Assembly: GCA_016302985.1 (NCBI GenBank)
Contig: JAEDMN010000029.1
Span: 1 to 19,293, forward strand
Source of the DNA: Kiritimatiellia bacterium
Lineage (GTDB): Bacteria > Verrucomicrobiota > Kiritimatiellia > RFP12 > UBA1067
DNA: 19,293 nucleotides
Direction of reading: 5' to 3'
In this document: positions 1 to 5,495 of the stretch, one piece after another
Position numbering within the stretch: position 1 is the first letter of the stretch
Layout of the letters: each line of letters opens with the position of its first letter
Program-made: the position numbers and the translations under genes
Notes under the pieces: model-generated
Told to the model about the DNA's origin: nothing
Databases searched by the model: none
What the model saw: only the letters and a program-made list of their open reading frames with translations

Positions 1-483
1 CTCACGAAGACGGGCGAGAACGTCAAGATCCGCCGTCAGGAGCGCTATGCGCTCGAGGGCACGGGCGTGCTCAGCGGCTACATCCACATGGGCGGCAAGA
101 TCGGCGTGCTCGTCGAGCTCGCGTGCGACAAGGCGGATGCGCCGGAGCTCGCGGAGGCGGCCCACATGGTCTGCCTGCAGATCGCGGCGAACGCCCCGAA
201 GTACATCAAGCCCGAGGACGTCCCCCAGGCCGAGATCGACGCCGAGCTCGAGATCAAGCTCAACGCGCTCAAGGAGCAGAAGGGCAAGCTTCCGCCGGAG
301 CAGGCGCTCGTCGGCATCAAGAAGGGCATGGCCGCGAAGTTCTGCACGCAGATCTGCCTCGTCAAGCAGGACTACGTCGCGGACGGCGAGCTCTCCGTCG
401 AGAAGTACCTCGACGGCGTCTCGAAGACGGTCGGCGCCCCGATCACGGTGAAGCGCTTCGCGCGCCTCCAGCTCGGCGCCTAA
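1..483 (+). CDS. tsf: Elongation factor Ts, C-terminal part (5' end outside window)
   Basis: The frame is open from base 1 and ends in TAA at 481-483, giving 160 residues of the C-terminal part of EF-Ts, the guanine nucleotide exchange factor that recycles EF-Tu in translation. The family-typical features are GENVKIRR near the start, the stretch GYIHMGGKIGVLVEL, and AEAAHMVCLQIAANAPKYI, which belong to the two core dimerisation subdomains. The end, KFCTQICLVKQDY followed by SVEKYLDG, matches the usual last helices and C-terminal module. The N-terminal UBA-like domain, and rpsB, which usually lies upstream, would be outside the window. An intrinsic terminator follows directly, so this gene is not read through into proB by default. 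Identity is secure; only the missing start limits the annotation. Confidence 0.96.
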   Translation, partial: LTKTGENVKIRRQERYALEGTGVLSGYIHMGGKIGVLVELACDKADAPELAEAAHMVCLQIAANAPKYIKPEDVPQAEIDAELEIKLNALKEQKGKLPPEQALVGIKKGMAAKFCTQICLVKQDYVADGELSVEKYLDGVSKTVGAPITVKRFARLQLGA

Positions 484-520
484 GGCCGAAGCCGAGGGCC
501 GCGTTTCGCGGTCCACGCGG

Positions 521-547
521 AACGCCGCCCTCCGGGGCGGCGTTTTT
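521..547 (+). terminator. Intrinsic terminator after tsf
   Basis: A perfect 10-bp stem (AACGCCGCCC at 521-530, GGGCGGCGTT at 535-544) closes a TCCG loop and runs into a T tract at 543-547. A second, weaker hairpin (GGGCCGCG, TTT, CGCGGTCC, 496-514, one G-T pair) lies just before it. The T tract is also the upstream edge of the next promoter's extended -10 element, so terminator and promoter are fused. Confidence 0.9.
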
Positions 548-555
548 GCTATAAT
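547..555 (+). promoter_or_regulatory. Extended -10 promoter for proB
   Basis: TG-C-TATAAT at 547-555 is a perfect extended -10 element. The position where a -35 box would sit (about 527-532) is inside the terminator stem and has no TTGACA likeness, so the promoter must depend on the extended -10 and the T tract before it. The expected transcription start is near 562, only about 4 bases before the ATG at 566. The string GTTTTTGCTAT here recurs in front of tig. Confidence 0.72.
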
Positions 556-565
556 ACGAGGACAA

Positions 566-1378
566 ATGAAAGCGATGGACAATCTTCGGAAGGAACGCGC
601 GGTGCTGCAGGACGCCCGCCGCGTGGTGGTCAAGGTCGGCACGCACTCGATCGCCAAGAAGACGGGCCGCCCGGACCACGCCGCGCTGCGGCGCGTGGTC
701 GACGGCGTCTGCGCGCTGCGCAGGGCCGGGCTCGAGGTCCTCTTCGTCTCGTCCGGCGCCGTCGCGGCGGGCGTCGAGGCGCTCGGCCTGAAGGCGCGCC
801 CCTCCGAAGTCTCGGACGTGCAGATGTGCGCGGCCGTGGGCCAGGCGCGCTTCATTTCCGAATACGAAAAGCTCTTCGCCGCGCGCGACGTGAAGATCGG
901 CCAGGTGCTGCTCACGCACTCCGACTTCGCGGACCGCCGCCGCGTCGCCAACCTCCGCCGTTCGCTGGACCACCTCGTGCGCGCGGGCATCGTGCCGGTC
1001 ATCAACGAGAACGACATCGTCGCGGACGAGGAGATCCGCGGCCTCACGTTCGGCGACAACGACTGGCTCTCCTCCCTCATCGTGAAGCTCGTCCATGCGG
1101 ACGCGCTCGTGCTGCTCACCACGGTCGACGGCCTGCTCGACGCCGAAGGGCGCCGCGTGCCCGCGATCGGCAAGGTGCGCGACGCGCTGAAGCTCGTGAG
1201 GCCGGGCGAGAAGGGCACGCTGTCGAAGGGCGGCATGGATTCCAAGCTCAAGGCGGTGCAGAACGCCGTGAAGAGCGGGGCCAACGTCGTCGTCGCGAGC
1301 GCGGCGCAGCCGCGCGTGCTGCAGAAGATCTTCGAGGGCCGCGACGTGGGCACGTATGTGCCCGGCAGCGCGCTGTAG
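566..1378 (+). CDS. proB: Glutamate 5-kinase, short form without PUA domain
   Basis: This enzyme phosphorylates L-glutamate to glutamyl 5-phosphate, the first step of proline synthesis, in the cytoplasm. The amino acid kinase fold is clear: VVVKVGTHSI near residue 21, VLFVSSGAVAAGVEALG, the QVLLTHSDF block, GIVPVINENDIVADEEI, FGDNDWLSSLIVKLVHAD, LLTTVDGL, and KGTLSKGGMDSKLKAVQNAVKSGANVVVAS near the end. The 270 residues end right after the kinase domain. E. coli ProB has about 367 residues and a C-terminal PUA domain, which is absent here, as in some other bacteria. An alternative ATG lies at 575. With the promoter ending at 555 the transcript starts almost at the first ATG, so the second start would have a leader of about 13 bases, including no strong Shine-Dalgarno. 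The next gene begins 16 bases downstream and proA follows it, so a proline operon is likely. Confidence 0.95.
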   Translation: MKAMDNLRKERAVLQDARRVVVKVGTHSIAKKTGRPDHAALRRVVDGVCALRRAGLEVLFVSSGAVAAGVEALGLKARPSEVSDVQMCAAVGQARFISEYEKLFAARDVKIGQVLLTHSDFADRRRVANLRRSLDHLVRAGIVPVINENDIVADEEIRGLTFGDNDWLSSLIVKLVHADALVLLTTVDGLLDAEGRRVPAIGKVRDALKLVRPGEKGTLSKGGMDSKLKAVQNAVKSGANVVVASAAQPRVLQKIFEGRDVGTYVPGSAL

Positions 1379-1394
1379 GGCGCGGAGAAGCCCC

Positions 1395-2879
1395 GTGCGC
1401 TACGCGATCATCTCCGACGTCCATGCGAACGAGGCCGCCCTCCGGGCGGTCCTGCAGGACGCTGCGGATGCGGGCGCGGAACGGATCGTCTGCCTGGGCG
1501 ACGTCCTCGGTTACGGACCCGAACCGGTGCAGGCGCTCGAGCTGGTCTACCGGCGGGCGCACGTCTGCCTCGCCGGCAACCACGACGACGCGGTCGCGGG
1601 GCGCTGCGCCGTGGACGATTTCACCGAATTCGCCGCGGCCGCGGTCGCCCGGCACCGCGCCGCGCTGGCGCAGGAGGCCGTGGACTGGCTGCGACGCCTG
1701 CCGTACACGTGCGAGTTCCTCGGGGACGGCGGACAGGCCGCGGGGGCCTTCGCCTGCGTGCACGGCGATTTCTCGGACCCCAAGGCCTTCAACTACGTGC
1801 TCGAGCCGGCAGACGCCCTGCCGTCCTTCCGCGCGCGCACCGAGCCGCTCCTCTTCGCGGGGCACACCCACCGGCCCTGCGTCATCGAGCTGGGCGCCGA
1901 CGGCACGCCCGTCGATCGCGCGGTGGCCGACTTCACGCTGGAACCCGGGCGCCGCTATCTGGTGAACGCCGGCAGCGTGGGCTATCCGCGCAGCGGCGTC
2001 TGCCGCAGCTCCTACTGCCTGTACGACGACGGGACGCGCCGCGTGTCCTTCAGGACCCTGCCGTTCGATCTCGAAGGATACCGCGCGAAGATGCAGGGCC
2101 AGGGTCTCGACGAGGCGCCGTGGATGCGCGCGAGATCCGCGGCGCAGGGCGCGCGCGAGGTCCGCGGCGCGGCCCGCTTCGGGCACCCCGACCCGGGGGC
2201 GCGCCGGTCCCCGGTGCGCGTGGGGGGCAGGGGCCTCCTCCTCCCGTTTGCCGGCATCCTCGCCGCGTGCATCGCCGCGGGCGCGTGCGTCTGGTGCACG
2301 CGGGCGGCGCTGCGGGCGCTGCCGGACCGTTCGGCCGTCCCGCCCGCGGTCGCCGCGGAGCCCGAGGTGGCGGCTGCACCCGGTCCGGCGGAACGCTTTT
2401 CGGACGAGCGGCCCCTGGCGAACGGATGGAGGGGGCTGCTCGAGTTCCCGGGCTACCAGACCGTCCGCATCGGTTCCGGCGCGCGCAAGGGCGTGGCCAC
2501 CGCGTTCCACATCGAGGGCGCGCGGCGCGGAACCGTCCGCCTCGTGAAGTCGCTGTGCCTCGTGGAACGTCCCCCGAAGGTGTACTGGAGCGTGAACCTG
2601 CTCAACGAGGTGCGGCCGGGGAAGGCCCTCGATTTCGCGTTCAACGTGCGGCTGCGCTTCCTCGACGTGCACGGGAAGCTGCTCGACGAGGCGTTCGCGT
2701 CCGGAAAGAGGTCCGCGCTCAACCGCTGGACCGCCGTGCCGGCGGACACGGAGACGGCCGAGATGACGGTGGACTGCACCTGCGCGGGCGTGTACGACCT
2801 CGCGGTGCCCTATTTCAAGACGGAGCCGGAACGGCGAACCGAAGCCGGCGGAAAGAAGAAGCGGAAGGACAGGCCATGA
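1395..2879 (+). CDS. Calcineurin-like metallophosphoesterase fused to a membrane span and a beta-sandwich-like domain
   Basis: I chose the GTG start at 1395 because GGAGAAG lies 4 bases upstream and the phosphoesterase fold begins at once (RYAIISDVH). An ATG at 1356 would overlap proB and only add an Arg/Cys-rich tail. Of 494 residues, about 1-240 are a YfcE/MJ0936-type metallophosphoesterase with all metal ligands visible: D8 and H10 (SDVHAN), D36 (GDVLGYGPEP), N62-H63 (GNHDD), H123 (HGDF), H157 and H159 (GHTH). An Arg-rich stretch precedes one hydrophobic span at about 279-300. Residues about 334-475 look like an all-beta, carbohydrate-binding-module-like domain, ending in a Lys/Arg tail. 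The positive-inside rule puts the enzyme in the cytoplasm and the beta domain outside. The stop overlaps the proA start (ATGA). The substrate is unknown; I know of no established link to proline synthesis. Confidence 0.85.
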   Translation: MRYAIISDVHANEAALRAVLQDAADAGAERIVCLGDVLGYGPEPVQALELVYRRAHVCLAGNHDDAVAGRCAVDDFTEFAAAAVARHRAALAQEAVDWLRRLPYTCEFLGDGGQAAGAFACVHGDFSDPKAFNYVLEPADALPSFRARTEPLLFAGHTHRPCVIELGADGTPVDRAVADFTLEPGRRYLVNAGSVGYPRSGVCRSSYCLYDDGTRRVSFRTLPFDLEGYRAKMQGQGLDEAPWMRARSAAQGAREVRGAARFGHPDPGARRSPVRVGGRGLLLPFAGILAACIAAGACVWCTRAALRALPDRSAVPPAVAAEPEVAAAPGPAERFSDERPLANGWRGLLEFPGYQTVRIGSGARKGVATAFHIEGARRGTVRLVKSLCLVERPPKVYWSVNLLNEVRPGKALDFAFNVRLRFLDVHGKLLDEAFASGKRSALNRWTAVPADTETAEMTVDCTCAGVYDLAVPYFKTEPERRTEAGGKKKRKDRP

Positions 2880-4108
2880 CGGTTGCGGAGGAGATCCAGG
2901 CGCTCGGGCGGAAGGCCCGGGCCGCGGCGCGCGCGCTGCGCACGCTCACGACGGCGGAGAAGAACGCGGCGCTGCTCGCGGTCGCGGAGGCGATCGAGGC
3001 GGCGAAGCCGGAAATCGACGCGGCGAACGCGGAGGACGTCGCGGCCGCGCAGGCGAACGGACTCAGTCCGGCGATGGTGGACCGCCTGACGCTGACCGCG
3101 TCGCGGTTCAAGTCGATGGTCGACGGCGTCCGTTCCGTCGCGGGCCTGCCCGACCCCGTGGGCGAGGAGCTCTGGCGGCGGGAGCGCCCGAGCGGGATCT
3201 CCATCCGGAAGGTGCGCGAGCCCTTCGGCGTGGTGGCCGTGGTGTTCGAGAGCCGTCCGAACGTGTTCGTCGACACGGCGGCGCTCTGCTTCAAGACCTC
3301 GAACGCGATCATCCTGCGCGGCGGCAAGGAGGCGATCCGCTCGAACAAGGCGCTCGCCGCGGCCGTGCAGAAGGGCTTTGCGCGCTGGTGCGGTCCGGAC
3401 CGTCCGCTGCCGCTCCTGGACGCCGTCCAGCTCGTGCAGACCACGGACCACGCGGGCGTGCGCGAACTCGTGCGCATGCCGGACTACGTCGACGTCGCGA
3501 TCCCGCGCGGGGGCGAGCGGCTGATCCGCGCGATGTGCGAGGCGGCGCTGATCCCCGTGCTGAAGCACTACAAGGGCGTCTGCCACGTGTACGTGGACGA
3601 AGGGGCGGACCTCGACATGGCGCTGCGCATCCTCGACAACGCGAAGGTGCAGCGTCCGAGCGCCTGCAATGCGGCCGAGTGCCTGCTGGTGAACGCGAAG
3701 GAGGCGAACGCCTTCCTGCCGCGCGTCGAGGCCTGGGCCCGGGAGCGCGGCGTGACGCTGCACGAGGCCGACGCGGACTGGGGCCGCGAGTGGCTCTCGC
3801 TCGACCTGAACGTGGGCGTCGTGGCGGACGTCGACGAGGCGATCGCGCACGTCAACGCGTACGGCTCGCACCACAGCGACTGCATCGTGACGCGGGACGC
3901 CGCGCGGGCGGCGAAGTTCCAGCGCGACGTCGACTCGGCCACGGTCTACCACAACGCCTCGACGCGCTTCACGGACGGCGGCGCGTTCGGCATGGGCGCG
4001 GAGATCGGCATCTCCACGGACAAGCTGCACGCGCGCGGCCCGATGGGGCTCGAGGAGCTGACGACGTACAAGTACTACGTGTCCGGCGACGGCGTGGTGC
4101 GGGGCTAG
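2876..4108 (+). CDS. proA: Glutamate-5-semialdehyde dehydrogenase (gamma-glutamyl phosphate reductase)
   Basis: This cytoplasmic enzyme reduces glutamyl 5-phosphate with NADPH to glutamate 5-semialdehyde, the second step of proline synthesis. The 410 residues match the family length of about 415. Diagnostic stretches are PFGVVAVVFESRPNVFVD, GNAIILRGGKEA-like SNAIILRGGKEAIRSN, the PDYVDVAIPRGGERLI block, VPVLKHYKG-like IPVLKHYKGVCHVYVD, and the active-site region RPSACNAAECLLV with catalytic Cys at about residue 264. The C-terminal FGMGAEIGISTDKLHARGPMG is typical. The ATG at 2876 overlaps the upstream stop in the ATGA arrangement, which suggests translational coupling to the phosphoesterase fusion. 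The alternative upstream frame opening is far longer than the family and was discarded. Confidence 0.97.
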   Translation: MTVAEEIQALGRKARAAARALRTLTTAEKNAALLAVAEAIEAAKPEIDAANAEDVAAAQANGLSPAMVDRLTLTASRFKSMVDGVRSVAGLPDPVGEELWRRERPSGISIRKVREPFGVVAVVFESRPNVFVDTAALCFKTSNAIILRGGKEAIRSNKALAAAVQKGFARWCGPDRPLPLLDAVQLVQTTDHAGVRELVRMPDYVDVAIPRGGERLIRAMCEAALIPVLKHYKGVCHVYVDEGADLDMALRILDNAKVQRPSACNAAECLLVNAKEANAFLPRVEAWARERGVTLHEADADWGREWLSLDLNVGVVADVDEAIAHVNAYGSHHSDCIVTRDAARAAKFQRDVDSATVYHNASTRFTDGGAFGMGAEIGISTDKLHARGPMGLEELTTYKYYVSGDGVVRG

Positions 4109-4109
4109 C

Positions 4110-4598
4110 GTGCGGACCGCGACGACCATCTCCCTGCTGGCGTTCGCCCCGTTCGCCCCGGCCTTCCAGCTGGAGGACCTGCTGATCCGCACGAAGCCGC
4201 CCGTTGTCCGCGAGCTGGAGACGACGGGCTACTGCAACTGCGAACGTTGCTGTAGTTGGACGTGGAGCTGGCACGGCTTCGGGAACCCGGTGTTCACGTC
4301 GGGACGCCTGAAGGGGCGGCGGAAGGAGGTGGGCGTGACCGCGAGCGGCGGGCAGGCGCGCCTCGGCACGGTCGCGGCCGACACGTCTGAACTGCCGATC
4401 GGCACGCTGCTCTACGTCCAGGACTTCGGCTGGGGACGGGTGGAGGACCGCGGGGGCGCGATCCGGGGCGAACGTCTCGACCTCTGGTTCGACGACCACG
4501 CGAAGGCGCGGCAGTGGGGGCGACGGAAGGTCCCCGTGAAGATCTGGCTGCCGTCGGGGACGAAGCCGGCCGTGGAGCGACGGGCGGCGGAGAAGTGA
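4110..4598 (+). CDS. Secreted 3D-domain protein (putative peptidoglycan-active enzyme)
   Basis: The GTG at 4110 starts one base after the proA stop and gives a short signal-peptide-like N terminus (one Arg, hydrophobic stretch to about residue 16, cleavage near APA-FQ). Residues about 75-150 form a 3D (three-Asp) domain, related to the catalytic barrel of MltA-type lytic transglycosylases. It shows TASGGQARLGTVAAD, LPIGTLLYV, WGRVEDRGGAI and RLDLWFDDHAKARQWG, with the three Asp residues in AAD, VED and LDLWFD. Upstream is a cysteine cluster, GYCNCERCCSW, extending the YC-C pattern often seen before 3D domains. The inferred role is cleavage or remodelling of peptidoglycan in the periplasm; the substrate is not shown. 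At 162 residues it is a minimal single-domain form without LysM or SPOR modules. It is co-directional and nearly contiguous with proA, probably in the same transcript. Confidence 0.82.
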   Translation: MRTATTISLLAFAPFAPAFQLEDLLIRTKPPVVRELETTGYCNCERCCSWTWSWHGFGNPVFTSGRLKGRRKEVGVTASGGQARLGTVAADTSELPIGTLLYVQDFGWGRVEDRGGAIRGERLDLWFDDHAKARQWGRRKVPVKIWLPSGTKPAVERRAAEK

Positions 4599-4615
4599 GA
4601 AGTGAGGGGCGCCGC

Positions 4616-4855
4616 GTGACGTTCCGTCGAAGCCTGATGCTGCCGGGGTTCCTCTGCGCATTCGCGGGGGACTGGTTCACGGGCCGTTCAGAACAGTCCG
4701 CGGATGAGCGCCGGCTTCCTCTGCGGCGTAATCTGCTTCGCGCGGACGCACCTGTTCCGGATGGCCGCGAATGGCGCATCGGCGCCACGGCCCAGCGCGT
4801 CATCGCCCTGGCGGAGAGCCGGGGCGCAAGTTGGAGAAGGGAGTTGGCGAAATGA
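4616..4855 (+). CDS. Doubtful small ORF, 79 residues, overlapping rhaM
   Basis: I do not recognise this product. A GTG at 4616 has GAGGGG 6 bases upstream (4604-4609), and the stop at 4853-4855 overlaps the rhaM ATG as ATGA, both consistent with a gene inside the operon. The N terminus has a short hydrophobic patch (LMLPGFLCAFAGDWF) after two Arg residues, which could be a weak signal or membrane anchor; the rest is hydrophilic and Arg-rich (RRLPLRRNLLR). The frame stays open upstream to 4514 in another possible start inside the 3D gene. Composition is Arg-rich like many shadow frames of GC-rich DNA, so it may be non-coding. The real content of 4599-4851 may simply be a leader for rhaM. Confidence 0.35.
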   Translation: MTFRRSLMLPGFLCAFAGDWFTGRSEQSADERRLPLRRNLLRADAPVPDGREWRIGATAQRVIALAESRGASWRRELAK

Positions 4856-5166
4856 TCCGCAAGGGATTCAAGATGAAGCTCCATCCGGGCATGGAGCAGG
4901 AGTACGAGCGTCGGCACAACCTGCTGTGGCCGGAGATGAAGGAGATGATCCACGCCTACGGCGGCCGGAACTACTCCATCTTCCTCGACCCCGACACGCT
5001 CGTCCTCTACGGCTACATCGAGCTCGAGGACGAGGCGAAGTGGTCCGAAAGCGCCAACACGGCCATCTGCCGCAAGTGGTGGGACTTCATGGCCGACATC
5101 ATGGACGTCAACCCCGACAACAGCCCCGTCGCCGTCGACCTCCATCCGGTCTTCCATCTGGACTAG
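4852..5166 (+). CDS. rhaM: L-rhamnose mutarotase
   Basis: RhaM interconverts the alpha and beta anomers of L-rhamnose, feeding rhamnose catabolism in the cytoplasm. The protein has 104 residues, the same length as E. coli RhaM. It matches the family throughout: MIRKGFKMKLHPGMEQEYERRHN with Y18 and H22 at the E. coli active-site positions, NYSIFLD with Y41, KW at 63-64, the RKWWDFM block at 74-80, and the hallmark NPDNSPV near the end. TTGGAGAAGG 15-20 bases upstream provides a ribosome site. No other rha gene is in the window; it sits at the end of the proline/phosphoesterase/3D cluster. The family also includes related sugar mutarotases, so fucose or a similar 6-deoxysugar as substrate is possible, but the motif match favours rhamnose. 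Confidence 0.93.
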   Translation: MIRKGFKMKLHPGMEQEYERRHNLLWPEMKEMIHAYGGRNYSIFLDPDTLVLYGYIELEDEAKWSESANTAICRKWWDFMADIMDVNPDNSPVAVDLHPVFHLD

Positions 5167-5195
5167 CCGGGCCACCTCGGTCCGGTCGGTATAAG

Positions 5196-5217
5196 GGCGC
5201 GATGTCTCCATCGCGCC
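5196..5217. repeat. Perfect hairpin, 9-bp stem
   Basis: GGCGCGATG at 5196-5204 and CATCGCGCC at 5209-5217 pair perfectly around a TCTC loop. It lies 29 bases after the rhaM stop and has no T tract behind it, so it is a palindromic repeat candidate or an mRNA 3'-end stabiliser rather than an intrinsic terminator. Confidence 0.75.
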
Positions 5218-5220
5218 GCC

Positions 5221-5271
5221 GGATGGCGGGACGATGGATGTCGGATTTCGCCTCGGAACGTCCCGGCATCC
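5221..5271. repeat. Interrupted inverted repeat, 13 paired positions
   Basis: GGATG-G-CGGGACG (5221-5233) pairs with CGTCCCG-G-CATCC (5259-5271) with a single G/G mismatch, enclosing about 25 bases. It begins three bases after the hairpin at 5196-5217. Confidence 0.55.
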
Positions 5272-5296
5272 ACGTGTCATCGGCAATTCATCCCGC

Positions 5297-5317
5297 GGCT
5301 CGACGGAACGTCGAGCC
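5297..5317. repeat. Perfect hairpin, 9-bp stem, GAA loop
   Basis: GGCTCGACG (5297-5305) and CGTCGAGCC (5309-5317) pair perfectly around GAA. There is no T tract downstream. Confidence 0.75.
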
Positions 5318-5402
5318 CGACCACCGGCTGCCCGCAAACTGCACTTGTAGCTGGTCAACTCGATGCACCGGCCAACTTGATGCGGGCGCCTGCGCCTGGG
5401 TT

Positions 5403-5423
5403 GCGCGCCGGCCTCCGGCGCGC
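5403..5423. repeat. Perfect hairpin, 9-bp stem, CCT loop
   Basis: GCGCGCCGG (5403-5411) and CCGGCGCGC (5415-5423) pair perfectly. It sits about 30 bases upstream of the efflux promoter -35 box and could insulate it from upstream transcription, although it lacks a T tract. Confidence 0.7.
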
Positions 5424-5427
5424 GATG

Positions 5428-5451
5428 GGTTTTAAACAAGGTTTCAAACCA
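5428..5451. repeat. Tandem 12-bp repeat just upstream of the -35 box
   Basis: GGTTTTAAACAA (5428-5439) is followed immediately by GGTTTCAAACCA (5440-5451), identical at 10 of 12 positions. Each copy contains its own small palindrome, GTTT-N-AAAC. The pair ends three bases before TTGACA, the place where an activator or UP-like element would act. A specific binding protein cannot be named. Confidence 0.45.
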
Positions 5452-5454
5452 GCC

Positions 5455-5484
5455 TTGACATACCTACCCGAAGGTATGTATAAT
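5455..5484 (+). promoter_or_regulatory. Consensus sigma70-type promoter of the efflux operon
   Basis: TTGACA at 5455-5460 and TATAAT at 5479-5484 are both perfect consensus boxes with an 18-bp spacer. The expected transcription start is around 5490-5492, only about 5 bases before the repressor ATG at 5496, so the transcript should be almost leaderless. The spacer carries the palindromic operator at 5458-5479. Confidence 0.9.
5458..5479 (+). promoter_or_regulatory. Palindromic operator, AcrR-like
   Basis: ACATACCT (5458-5465) and AGGTATGT (5472-5479) form a perfect 8-bp inverted repeat separated by 6 bases. It fills the spacer and touches both promoter boxes, so a bound repressor would exclude RNA polymerase. 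From memory, the E. coli AcrR site has half-sites ACATACAT/ATGTATGT with the same centre-to-centre spacing; 7 of 8 bases agree in each half. The adjacent gene encodes an AcrR-like protein, so autorepression is the natural reading. Confidence 0.85.
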
Positions 5485-5495
5485 ACCGAATCACT

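Larger units (their letters stand above)
5167..5454 (+). repeat. Gene-free gap packed with hairpins and direct repeats
   Basis: I see no credible gene from the rhaM stop to the efflux promoter. The stretch contains at least four separate inverted repeats (5196-5217, 5221-5271, 5297-5317, 5403-5423) and two pairs of short direct repeats (5353-5366 with 5370-5383, and 5428-5439 with 5440-5451). None of the hairpins is followed by a good T tract, so they are not ordinary terminators. They look like REP-type palindromes. Whether copies occur elsewhere in the genome cannot be seen here. Confidence 0.7.

Noticed and set aside
1356..1394. ATG start of the phosphoesterase at 1356
   Set aside because: It overlaps proB by 23 bases and adds MCPAARCRARRSP, which has no homology role; the GTG at 1395 has a better ribosome site and sits right at the domain start.
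1709..2875. Upstream extension of the proA frame
   Set aside because: The extra 389 codons are Arg/Gly/Pro-rich and lie in a shadow frame of the phosphoesterase gene; ProA length and homology begin at the ATG at 2876.
5196..5317. CRISPR-like array or intrinsic terminators in the rhaM-acrR gap
   Set aside because: The palindromes differ from one another and are not regularly spaced with unique spacers; none has a following T tract.
4704..5435. 243-codon plus-strand open frame across rhaM and the repeat-filled gap
   Set aside because: It overlaps rhaM in another frame, has no domain, and its end runs through the palindromes.
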